Below are positions 35,280-45,429 of a stretch of 64,000 nucleotides of DNA, piece after piece (the stretch's first letter is position 1; every line of letters begins with the position of its first letter). The stretch covers positions 26,181 through 90,180 of the forward strand of contig NW_020312111.1 of the NCBI RefSeq assembly GCF_002999335.1, written 5' to 3'. This DNA is from Cyclospora cayetanensis. Taxonomy: Eukaryota; Apicomplexa; Conoidasida; Eucoccidiorida; Eimeriidae. The notes beneath the pieces were generated by a model. The model worked only from the letters and a program-made list of their open reading frames with translations. It was not told the origin of the DNA and did not search any database. A program made the position numbers and the translations under genes.

Positions 35280-35524
35280 ACTTCCATGGTTTTTCTCAGG
35301 CTCAGCCCCGCATAAGCGAGTCAGGAATTCGAAATAAACGAAACCAGTAACCCAAGACTAGGAATATGGAAGCCTGCATCGAGGAGCAAAACTCAACCCG
35401 ATCCATTTGTTGTAGGGCGCTGCTGTTTTCAAATATACACCATCTGGTTCCGAGGAGCCTTGGATGCTTGTAGACAGCAGACAGGTCGCAGCAGCGCCAA
35501 AGCGCGCATTTGAACCCAGCGCCC
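35280..35524. repeat. ~245 bp dispersed repeat, copy 1
   Basis: Begins ACTTCCATGGTTTTTCTCAG and ends GCATTTGAACCCAGCGCCC. It is near-identical to copies at 35810, 36201 and 38290, all in the same orientation. This copy has an extra A within GTCAGGAATTCG, which breaks the minus-strand open frame that the other three share. Confidence 0.95.
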
Positions 35525-35809
35525 GCACGCTAGCGTACCTTTTAAAGACAACGCCTGTGAACTAGGAAGCATTCCCATCGCAACCGGCAATCAGATGGTG
35601 ATGCATGGTATCCTTGAACATCGTCACTATTACTCGGACGAATGGGTGTTACAGGAAATTCTCATCAAGATGCCGGCTGCATACAGTAAAGGGGGCTCTT
35701 GCAGTTGCGCACAGTCATGGATACTCACTCAACTAAAAGCCTGCCACATGGGATACAGGAACATACACAGGGATATTAGGTGGCACAACACTAAAGATGG
35801 TGAAGTGAT
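35525..35809. other. Spacer between repeat copies 1 and 2
   Basis: Unique sequence with a short plus-strand frame (35595 onward) that runs into copy 2. Not considered a gene. Confidence 0.5.
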
Positions 35810-36053
35810 ACTTCCATGGTTTTTCTCAGGCTCAGCCCCGCATAAGCGGGTCAGGATTCGAAATAAACGAAACCAGTAACCCAAGACTAGGAATATGGAA
35901 GCCTGCATCGAGGAGCAAAACTCAACCCGATCCATTTGTTGTAGGGCGCTGCTGTTTTCAAATATACACCATCTGGTTCCGAGGAGCCTTGGATGCTTGT
36001 AGACAGCAGACAGGTCGCAGCAGCGCCAAAGCGTGCATTTGAACCCAGCACCC
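35810..36053. repeat. ~245 bp dispersed repeat, copy 2
   Basis: Same borders as copy 1. It carries the perfect small stem CCCGC-ATAA-GCGGG. The minus strand is open through the whole element ([20 protein letters not shown] and onward). It has GAGGAGCC where copies 3 and 4 have GAGGAGGAGCC. Confidence 0.95.
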
Positions 36054-36200
36054 AAAAACGAGAAGATGACTAAACACACAATAAGGGTGTTTTAAACACG
36101 TGGGCACCTAAACATATGGCAAGGAATGACACATTCTCTACAGGATGCATCTAGGACAACATAGTACGACACAAACCAGAGACGCCATAGAGCAGATGAT

Positions 36201-36447
36201 ACTTCCATGGTTTTTCTCAGGCTCAGCCCCGCATAAGCGAGTCAGGATTCGAAATAAACGAAACCAGTAACCCAAGACTAGGAATATGGAAGCCTGCATC
36301 GAGGAGCAAAACTCAACCCGATCCATTTGTTGTAGGGTGCTGCTGTTTTCAAATATACACCATCTGGTTCCGAGGAGGAGCCTTGGGTGCTTGTAGACAG
36401 CAGACGGGTCGCAGCAGCGCCAAAGCGCGCATTTGAACCCAGCACCC
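36201..36447. repeat. ~245 bp dispersed repeat, copy 3
   Basis: Shares the GAGGAGGAGCCTTGGG variant with copy 4 and the GCGAGTC variant with copy 1, so the copies form a mosaic. The minus-strand frame is open from end to end. Confidence 0.95.
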
Positions 36448-36752
36448 ACGATAAACGTCGCCAAAAGTAATGGAAGTCCTCATTTAGCCGATATGCAGCA
36501 GAAAGTCGTGGGCACACTTAAAGTGTAAAGGCTTGATTGCGTTTAATTCGAAAGTTCGTAGTTTCCGGCAAAGCCTTTTCCTGCTACTAAGCGCGAAAGG
36601 TAGACAATATAGGGCATCGACGCCACACTGCAAGTATGCCAAAATGCAAACTTGCAGAAAGCTTCAATGCATCTGCATCTACCGCATTCACGAAACAGGG
36701 AAGCACCAACATTACGGAACACAATCTCGACCTAAGTCACGGGTCTGCGATA

Positions 36753-39171
36753 CTAATGCTTGATTTGGCCTTGCCTCGCTGACGAAGCGGCATTCTTCTT
36801 GAGTATTCCATAAAACTTAGCCTTTTCCTCAGATGTTTGGAAGCGCCCATGACCCCACTTGGAAGACGTGTCGATGAATTTCAGATTGATGGTTTCAAGA
36901 GCCCTGCGCGAAGTACGCGGCACGAGAGTCTTCCTCAGAGTAATAGGCCTCTTCTTGCTCCCAACAATGCATCCCTTAATCATGATGAAGTCGTTCTTAA
37001 CTTCGCCGTAATGTGGGAAACCACCCATGGGTGTGATCCTCTTCTCGGTGATATCAGCATCAGTGGAGCCATTGCGCGGGTCAGCGCCACTACCAATCCT
37101 GTAGACCTTCTTGTTCAGTTCTGTCCTGTGGAAGTAACCCTTCTGACCGTGGCGAGGCACCTGGAACTGCACACGGGCTGGATGCCAGGCACCAATGCAA
37201 GCGACCTTCCTCAGCCCTCTGTGCGTCTTGCGAGGCAGACGAGTTACCCCGAAACGAGACACAACGCCCTTTACTCCATGACCTTTTGTCACGCCGATCA
37301 CGTCCAGCATTTCGTTCTGTTCGAAAACGGCGCTGACGGAAACCGGAGACTCGAACATTCTGGTCACGAAGTCGACCTGTGAAAAGGGGGATAGCAGAAT
37401 TTTCCATGGCATAAGGTCAACACACATGAATTGCGAAGCACCGAGTTACAATAATGAAAAGGGACGGGCCGCGACACCACAGCTCAGTTTCACGATACAG
37501 CCAAGTCATCAGGCAGTTTACTCGATTAGAAATAGGAGCAGTAGTGAAAGACGCATATTCAAACATGACGATGCTCCCACCATATCCGCTAGGGGAGCAT
37601 GAAGCATTTCAGAAGAAAACACGAGTTCCTTATTGTCATCGTCTGTAATTCCATGGGTTCGTTCAATATAAAAAGCATCCTCTAGAAACAAAGCCGATGA
37701 GGACTACGAAAGCTTAGAGGCTCCATCGACGGAAACAACGCTACAGTCTATCCACATGACATCAGAGCACGGCTTCGCCGGACCAAACGTTCGTCTACAA
37801 CCCATGCCGGCTGCCCACCTTTTCACAAACGGATCCTCCATTCACTTGGATTTCCATGATGTGAGCCTTCTTGAGACCGACGGGAGTCTTGTTAGGCTGT
37901 GTGTGGCAGATGGCCCTGACAACTGAGCACCGTTTCTTGATCGTTGCAATCTCCTCGCACATTTTGTTGTTTTCAGGATAGCGTTTTGCATAACGGGTAA
38001 AGGCTTTCTTCTTGCTCTTGTACCAGTTCTTATAGAAGCGCCTCCTGCATTCCTCGGAGAGGTGAGCAGCCCAAACCGTTGAAAGAGCGCGCAGCCCGCG
38101 AGGCGTTTCGATATAGCCGACAACACCAACACACATCATTGGCGGAGTCTCGACGATGGTCACGGCCTCGACAACTTCCTTCTTGTGTAGCTCTGAACAA
38201 AAATAAACAATCGAAAACAACGGAATAAGAGAACAGGCGCGATAGGTATACAAGAACTACTGAGAGGCCAAGTTCAGAAAACAGATGACACTTCCATGGT
38301 TTTTCTCAGGCTCAGCCCCGCATAAGCGGGTCAGGATTCGAAATAAACGAAACCAGTAACCCAAGACTAGGAATATGGAAGCCTGCATCGAGGAGCAAAA
38401 CTCAACCCGATCCATTTGTTGTAGGGCGCTGCTGTTTTCAAATATACACCATCTGGTTCCGAGGAGGAGCCTTGGGTGCTTGTAGACAGCAGACGGGTCG
38501 CAGCAGCGCAAAAGCGCGCATTTGAACCCAGCGCCCGGGTAAAAGGCACTAGTCCTGCAATGCAATTAAGTATTAGATCGGGAAATGGCTTACTAGATCC
38601 TGGGCGCTCAACCTCCCGAACAATGTGCGTCATGCCGGCCTTGTAGCCCATGAAGGCAGTAAGATGAGGAGGCTTGGAAGCGTCATCTTTGGGGAAAGCC
38701 TTTACTGAAGAGAAAAACAAGGGTCCATCACAGTACAAACGAATTTCTACCGCCGTATCCACGATGAGCAACATTCACCGGTACGATCGTGAGGGAAGGG
38801 CAACATCGCCAATTAGACTATCACTTCCTCCAAAGGTCAATTAATCCGCAACAGATCCTCAAATATTTTTAAATGGGCATTCACGTGGCATGCAAGGAGA
38901 AGGAAGAAAAAAGATCAGTTTCCGAGTTCCACATCTGCTGGCAATTTCCGCACCGCTGTCCAAGCTAACCGGAAATTCAGACCATTGCAGAAAAACTATG
39001 CATAAAAAGACCAAACGAAGCGCATACAAGGGCACAATAAATCACGATCCCGTGAAAAAATGGGACAATGTTGGTGTAAGCCTTACCCTTTCCCCTATGC
39101 CTGCGGCAGCGCTTCCGAGGAGCGAACCCCAGTGAGCCGTGGCGGGGGCGTTCAAACTTCCTGTGAGACAT
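36753..39171 (-). CDS. RPL3: Ribosomal protein L3 (large subunit uL3)
   Basis: Four minus-strand exons, 39171-39087, 38704-38594, 38192-37819 and 37376-36753, join in phase and give about 397 residues, the normal eukaryotic L3 length. Recognisable blocks in order: [16 protein letters not shown] and KRCRRHRGK in exon 1; [19 protein letters not shown] and [17 protein letters not shown] in exon 2; [33 protein letters not shown] and [13 protein letters not shown] in exon 3; [52 protein letters not shown] and [17 protein letters not shown] in exon 4. L3 is needed to form the peptidyl-transferase region of the 60S subunit. Introns are ~380, ~400 and ~440 bp; the second contains copy 4 of the ~245 bp repeat. 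No homopolymer tracts. Confidence 0.98.
38290..38536. repeat. ~245 bp dispersed repeat, copy 4, inside RPL3 intron 2
   Basis: The copy lies entirely within the RPL3 intron 38593-38193 and occupies over half of it. Relative to RPL3 transcription, the conserved minus-strand frame of the element is in the sense direction. It carries the perfect CCCGC-ATAA-GCGGG stem. Confidence 0.95.
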
Positions 39172-40099
39172 TTTGATGAACGGAGAATAATGACACACCG
39201 CAAAATGCCACAGCACTTCCCCCTTTGAACCGCAGAGGCAGCTGTTTTGGCATCAGTGGGGAGAGCGGGGAGGCTGCAAATGGCGGGGACCCCCACAGCC
39301 CCAATGCAACAATGGAAAAAGTGGCTGCATGCACCAATCGGTAGGAAAATGACACAGCCCGCTGTCTCAATGCGGTCAGTATTGTGCTCACTCCGTGCCT
39401 TCCTACAACTCCTTTCCAGGCGTTGTCTCGGGGAGGTCTTGGTAGCTTGTAGGTGAGCTGAACATGAGCTGGAAATTTGTCGGCTACTTTTTTTCCGGTT
39501 GTGACTTAAATGCCGCACAAACTGGTTGCTAATTTATACCCAGACAATTATGTTTCTAGCATATCTAAGCCTTTTTTCTGTGTGCTACTGAGCTTTGGAG
39601 GGGAGAGCATAGGCAACCTATTCCTGTAGTCTTCATCCCGGTCTCAGGCTGCTGCTGCGGGCTGAGCTACGCTTACACAGATTTTTCTGTGGTCATAACA
39701 ATAAGTAAAGATTGAAAAGAATTGGGTAATTGATTATCTGGTCACCGTATCGATCAGAGAGTAGCGTTGGCTCCATTCAAGGAGACGGCATCCGGTGTGC
39801 GTGCGCGGCAAATGCGATGTGCATCTAGCTGTGAATGCAGGGAGCGTTTCAAGGGTGCAGCTATGAGTACCCTAGATTTCTCTTTGCCTTGATGTAAGGA
39901 GCACTGTAGGGCGTGGGCAAGGAAAGAAGAAAGCTCTTGAGGAACTTGCTCTAACTCTCAATCAAATAGTTTCTGTAAGGAGATACATACTTTGAGATAC
40001 ACTACAACCTTAGCACGAAATTCCGGAGTGGTTTTTCAAAAGGTGATCGTTCGTTCCATCCTTTTGGCTTCTTTTTATGGGGGTAGAAGGACTTTCGGG
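39172..40099. other. RPL3 upstream region and repeat fragments
   Basis: Holds the presumed RPL3 promoter. At about 39826-39910 there is another diverged copy of the ATGTGCATCTAGCTG...GGGTGCAGC...CCCTAG segment known from 18.3 and 45.3 kb. It is followed at 39905-39990 by what looks like one unit of the ~110 bp repeat (GCGTGGGCAAGGAAAGAAG, then AGCTCTTGAGGAAC). Confidence 0.5.
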
Positions 40100-41190
40100 C
40101 GGCAAGTTGCCGCACCTTTTCAACATTCCAAGCATTCACATATAGTTGCATTTAGCATCTAGCGCCCCCACACACATTGTGTTTTCGTGTGCCGAGCTGA
40201 CAGGACCATACAAAAAACAGGCTATGCCAACAGACAAACCAATAAGAAATTTTTCGTGACTCATAGTTCATTATGACCGATGTAGTGGAAGAAATGCCGA
40301 AGTGGAGCTTCCCCTCCGACATCTTCCCTTACTTTCGAAAAGCGCACCCTGCTGTTCCATAAGGTCAAGAGTAACTGCTGCACGACACGCAAAGAGTTCC
40401 TGTCCTATCGCCAATGTCCAGGCAGGCAGGAACGCTAAAATTTTGCGTAGGAGATATGCCAAGCTGTGCATCGAGCGCTATAGTTCGACGGGGAAAAGGC
40501 GCACACACACATTAGCCATCAACGAACAGGGGATCAAGCCGACACAACCGCGGTGGCGCAGTGACTCTCTTCCGTCCAAGCACTGGGACTTTTGTGTCTC
40601 CTGCTACGAGGGAACAGAAGTCAAGCAAGCTGCGCAGCGCAGGGGGAATCAAAATTCACACTAGTTCAGCCGTGACCACGCTCCTCATATAACAGTGTCT
40701 GCACGCAAATATAGCCGGCGCATGCAGCAGAGACTACTTTGAAAGCCCCATAAGTTGCATAAGGAAGAATGTAGACACAGCTTGCCTGAGTGTCCTTGCG
40801 CCGTAAGTCGTTGGTATAGAACACCGTCTAAATAAGAAGCGGCATTTTTCCAACAAAACCCATGATGAAGGAAGCTGTTTCAGGCAAATTGTAGGCGGGA
40901 GTACAAGTATTAAATGGACCTTAAAGCCTTCGTCTATGGCGACCAGCGTTCATGACCCCAGAGAGCCGCAAACCCACTCAGTGGCAACAGAGCCCGTAAA
41001 TAGCCGTCCATTAGCCAATAAGGTTGACATTATCCTCCTGCTTACTAAAGCCTCCAATCTGGTGCATTCTCGGTGCTTAATATTCTCTGAATCCAACACT
41101 TTCCTCTTTCCCCACCGATCCTCCGCCTCCACACTGGTCATTTCCGTGCGTAGCGAAGTCCGCAACTACAGAGCTTTAAATCTTTTGTAG
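40100..41190. repeat. Dispersed ~1.2 kb repeat, copy B
   Basis: The partner of 27.69-28.99 kb in the same orientation; landmarks are listed there. Key words here are ATAGTTGCATTTAGCATC at 40142, ACACACACATTAGCCATCAA near 40503, and TATAGCCGGCGCATGCAGCA near 40711. No intact coding frame. Confidence 0.75.
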
Positions 41191-42017
41191 GAAATCATAC
41201 AGTACATTCGCCTGCACAGGCCTGCTGCACTACAAAAGTCTTTGTTGCTGAGGGTGGCTGGTGATGCCGGACCTCCAGGTTTAGGCCCGAACTAGAAAGG
41301 GGCTCCCTCGTGTGGATCAGAGATGGTGAATAGCAAACAGTAAACGAATCTACTGTTGTCTTGAAAGCTCATCCAGCGCACGAAAGCAGCTACAGCCAAG
41401 CAGCTGCATTTTTGTAAGCACAGAGTCGCGCCTTAAAGAGTGCAGCTAGTGCGCTCTGAGTGCCCGTGTGCGTCAGGGCTGTCCACAGTTGTCATCTCAT
41501 CGTTATTCAGGCACGCTAGAGCGCACTTACGAAGTTCCAATCCCAGATCATAATAATATCCTTAGGGGATTTCGGGAGCTTCTAGGAATGTGTTGAGAAT
41601 GGGTGCACGACTTCCTGAGCTACGACAGGACTAGAGCAACCGATGAAACGCATATATTTTGCTGAGTCTGTCGGCCAAGCAATAGATTTTATCCTGTCTC
41701 TTGGCCTCGTGTAGTTCAAGAATAGCGTCTTTGGTCAGTCCAAATGCTCTTAGAAGCCGCAGAGCTTTGAAAAGTGCCATATTTAGGAGAGTTGGGCAGC
41801 TTTACTTGCTGACAAACTGGGCACCTTGGTGACTACTCTGCTGCACAGGAACGCATCCTAGGCTACCCGAAAGAGCGTGAGCAGTCTTCGGCCGTAATGT
41901 GAATACCACCCTGGCGTTTCGGAAACATAATTTCGTGATTTGGGCCGAAGAACAGTGCTGAAAGAAGTGGCGGTGTGCAAGTGACTGAGCTCCAGCTTTG
42001 TTTTAGGCCACAGCACG
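41191..42017 (-). mobile_element. Downstream part of Ty3/gypsy-like relic
   Basis: Lies after the RNase H relic in the element's reading direction (minus strand). The part at 41640-41830 matches 30790-30950 in reverse orientation, confirming that it belongs to the element. An integrase would be expected here, but I could not read HHCC or DDE residues, so only membership in the element is claimed. Confidence 0.45.
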
Positions 42018-42503
42018 CTAGTACGAGTCGTGCTTCACCCTTTTGCCATTCTGGAAGTTGGGAGTAAATGCAGATGCATGTGTGTCAATTGTGTCAAGGG
42101 GACGCAGTGTTTTTAGCTTTAAATATATACACATAAAAGTGGTTGTGTTGAACAATAGAGGACCGCTCAGGCTGCTTGAGAGTGCATTGGCCAGCAAGTT
42201 GGTGGTGACCTTCAGAAGCTTCACTGTGAAGTTGTATACCAGGAGGCGCCCAAGCGACTGAGCCAGGCTAAAGCCATCAGAGTCCTGGAAGCTCTTTGAA
42301 AACGTCAGATAGGGGCAAAGGCCGGTTTGGACAGTAAAAGAATCCCAGAGAACAGAGATCGGCAGTTTCTCACGCCCCGAACACCGCATAGAGTTCCTTC
42401 TACGCACTGGATGCCGCTGCTCGGTTGCGGTAGAGCGGAGAAAAATGAAAAGTAGCAAGGTGATGCGTTGCAGAATCTGAGTCGTGTTGGGAGGGAATAA
42501 CAT
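42018..42503 (-). pseudogene. Ty3/gypsy-type RNase H relic
   Basis: A 161-codon minus-strand frame. Its middle (DSFTVQTGLCPYLTF, then LGRLLVYNFTVKLLKVTTN, then LLANALSS) follows the end of gypsy RNase H domains, whose usual form is F-x-V-x-T-D-H, then R-x-x-R-W-x-x-x-L-x-x-Y-x-F, then N-x-x-A-D-A-L-S-R. The key Asp of T-D-H is Gly here and the Asp of A-D-A-L-S is Asn, so it cannot be an active enzyme. It lies directly downstream of the reverse transcriptase relic, the normal Ty3/gypsy order. Confidence 0.6.
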
Positions 42504-42797
42504 TTACAGCTGCGTCAATGGCATCTGTTCGAAGAAATAAAACAAACCAGCGACCAGGCCGCGCTGCTTCCGGGTGGTTGTACGGTGGCAGAACGGCGTG
42601 GTGCGGCGTCAGCCTCGTTTCTCCAGGTCACAGACTGCACTTTTTAAAGCAGATGACAAAGAAAGCCAGCGCTTCAGGAAGGAACTGAATTTCGGTAAAA
42701 TGACGAAGTCCATAGAACTCCACCGCGCAAAGGTTAGGCCTTGAAGGTTAACTTTGTACTAGTTCTGGCTCGATTCCTGCAGCCGATTTACGAAGCC
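42504..42797 (-). mobile_element. Spacer between RT and RNase H relics
   Basis: About 290 bases corresponding in position to the end of RT and the start of RNase H. The frame is broken and no motif is readable. Confidence 0.4.
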
Positions 42798-43244
42798 CTA
42801 GATGCACAGCGGTCTAACATTAACAAGCTTTTGAATGTCTATACATTCGATGTTTGCCTCGAGGCAGCTGACGAGCACGTCGTAGGTGATTAGTGTGCTT
42901 GTAACGCTTTGTGTAAAGACCCAGACGTCATTCGTGTAGAGAGGATACTCACCCAGCGCTCCCTCATTGGCCCATTGAAACCCCTTAAACCTGTTGTTTA
43001 CTTTGGCTGAAGGATTAAAAAGTCCAAGCAGCATACAGGTATACTCGAATTTGCGAGTGCGAATGTGGAACGCCATTTTGTGGCGTTTAATCGCAGTAAA
43101 TCTGAATTCGTAAGAGGGCACCTTGGATTCCGAGTGAGAGATAAACTGTTTTGCATCTAGTTTGTTAAGAACGTCGCCAATGTGAGTCATCCGGGAGCTT
43201 CGCTGTAGAGTTAATTTGTTGAGGGGCTTCACTACGACGCACAT
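42798..43244 (-). pseudogene. Ty3/gypsy-type reverse transcriptase relic
   Basis: A 148-codon minus-strand frame that follows the RT palm region: LDAKQFISHSESKVPSYEFR (family form: L-D-L-x-S-G-Y-H-Q-I-x), RHKMAFHIRTRKFEYTCM (H-K-T-A-F-x-T-x-x-x-x-F-E-Y-x-V-M), LLGLFNPSAKVNNRF (P-F-G-L-x-N-A-P-A-T-F-Q-R), then YTNDVWVFTQS where the catalytic Y-x-D-D-I-L-I-F-S box should be. The catalytic Asp pair has become N-D and the first catalytic Asp region is also altered, so the enzyme would be dead. That so long a frame remains open may be chance or recent origin from an already defective copy. Confidence 0.75.
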
Positions 43245-43999
43245 GCGCCGTCTGTCGTCCTTCTGGCACCGCCACCGGGTTACGGCCTGAAGGCCCTGGT
43301 CGATTCATGCAGCTTGTTCTCCTTCCGCACATTAGTTGCCTGCCACTTAAGCTCTTCTCTATGCTGTGGGGGATGCCGATTTCATAGAGCATAGCTTGGA
43401 CCTGACGTGGGGATCAGCTCAATACGGCGCGCTGGACTACCAGCAGTTGGCTGGGTGCTGGCAGCTCGTCTTTACTCAGTACATGCATGAACTCCTTAAT
43501 ATTTTTTGACTCTTACTATTGCTCAACAAACACTCAATTTGAGTACTAAGTAAAGAACCTGATGCAGAGTAAGACATGATGCATCCTCAGAACAGACATT
43601 TTACTGCTTTGCTGAGCCACCGTAAAAGACGCTTCCTCACCTTGTTGAGCACCAACTCCTACTTTGCTTACCATAAAGAAATGAGAGCTGCTTAAAAGAT
43701 CAGCATGTGCAATTTCCTGACGCGTCCTGGCACATGGATTGCTACAATGCGCAGCAGTGAATGCATGAGCCTCTTTCGTTGGATTACCCATGACATACCT
43801 AGTACTACGCTTTGCTGCACGGGCCAAACTTCAAAGTCGTGGGCCATGGTTAGAGAGTTCGACTCTAATTTAGAGCGGCACCGACTGCCATAGCCTTGCC
43901 AGTATCCGAATTTCGTGACCAAACCCCAATGTAGGGACTGCGCTAAGGAGTGAACAAATAGCAGTTTTGCTCCATCCCGTCGAGTAAGAACCCCACTTC
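43245..43999 (-). mobile_element. Probable 5' pol/gag region of the relic, unreadable
   Basis: Lies between the RT relic and the gag-like segment in the element's direction, so it should correspond to protease and the start of RT. I could not identify a D-[ST]-G protease motif. Annotated from position only. Confidence 0.3.
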
Positions 44000-45110
44000 A
44001 CATCCAGTTTCTAGTAGCTTTAGCAACTCTTGACCATCAACGTGAACTTAAATAAGCGCGGAACTCGGCCAGTCGAGCCCTCAAATGGTGCTCGATCCCC
44101 TGAAGATTCTTTCCTGTGCCCTAGCCTACGTGGGGAGATAACCGTTTACCTGGTTTGCCACCTTTGCTTCCAAGCAGCCGACTTTTGCTAGGTTCAGCCC
44201 CCCTCCTCAACTTTTTCGGCATTTTGCATGGTCTATATTTCTGTATTATATAGCTCTGCTTTCCCTTAGTAGAAACAGGTACGTTGTGGTGTCAGGGGCT
44301 GCCTATAAAGGCAGGTTCTCTTTGAATCTCTTTTCGGCTGCTTTTGACTATAGTGTAAAGCCGACTGACACGGCCCTGACATCCCCAACTTTGGCTTGCT
44401 CTCCTTATCCCAAAGACGCAGGTAGTGCACGCATTTGCTTGCAAATCCTAAAGTAGTCTGTCATTTGCGGAAGCCCCGCGAATCGGTTGATTGATCGCGC
44501 GGTCGCTGTCCAGCCTGCGATTATCTGACATGGCACTTCGGGTAAACTCGAGATAGAGTACTGCTAAATTAGGTGCTTGTCTAATGTGTGGCTGTTGCGA
44601 ACCAATGCCTCCCCTTCCTTGGTATAACGGTCTACTGGTAGAGTTTTTCGCCAGCTTTCTCAATTCTTTCAAGGCTTGCTGTCAAGTGATCTCGGCCTGA
44701 CCTGGAAAGTCAAAGCTTGAAATACGGTTTGAGCTCTAGTAATCGTTGCAAACAGACGACATTCTCTGCTTGAATCGAGTCACCACGTAAGTATTTTTCC
44801 TGTCCAAAAAGTCTACCCGGAGGAACACTTGCTTGTTTTCTTTTGAGACAGTCAACTCTTTCCTCTGCCCGTACCTCTTTACGAAGAGGGAGAACTCCAA
44901 AGAGGAGCTCATAGCTCTACAGACAATGCTAGTTTACCTAATAGCTTGATGGAAATAGACAGTTGTTGTAGGAAAACCTGACACTTGAGGGCATCTACAG
45001 GCACTGGATGAGAGACAAACAAATATAATACGAACCATGAAATGCCACAAGCATTGATCTCCATCTATGGCCTCGCTAGGGTGACAGCTAGCTTCTGACT
45101 TAATACAAAT
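44000..45110 (-). mobile_element. Decayed retroelement segment (gag-like?), copy 2
   Basis: Collinear partner of 6.98-8.45 kb; landmarks are given there. Minus-strand reading near 44540-44400 gives CQIIAGWTATARSINRF, GLPQMTDY and KQMRALPAS, clearly related at peptide level to the copy at 7.5 kb. It lies immediately upstream of the RT relic in the same reading direction. Confidence 0.6.
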
Positions 45111-45269
45111 CTGGAAAGAAATGATCAAATATATGGCGGGCTAAGCTAGACGAACACTCTCTAGTACACCAATTCTATTAATCTAAGAATTAGTGAATAA
45201 TTAACAAATTGGTTTGCATTTTCGTAGGCAATATTTATTGCCGTGTACTGTTACGTCAATAGAAGAGGA

Positions 45270-45410
45270 CACAATGTTGTGTGCATGTGTGGTGAAAGCT
45301 ATGCGCAACTTCTTTGGTAAATGTGCAAAGTGTTTACAGAGTGCAGCAATGCAAACCATAGCTGGCCATATGCTCTCATGTCCGGAGCTCTGAGAGCCGC
45401 GAAATAGAAG
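45270..45410. repeat. LTR-like fragment next to the array
   Basis: ACAATGTTGTGTGCATGTGTGG followed by AAAGCTATGCGCAAC is the reverse orientation of the segment at 27.8 and 40.15 kb. AGAGTGCAGCAATGCAAACC...CTCATGTCCGGAGCTC matches 18.3 and 28.9 kb. The segment recurs next to retroelement debris several times, so an LTR or transposon terminus is plausible but unproven. Confidence 0.45.
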
Positions 45411-45429
45411 CACCATCAAGCCTCAATAG

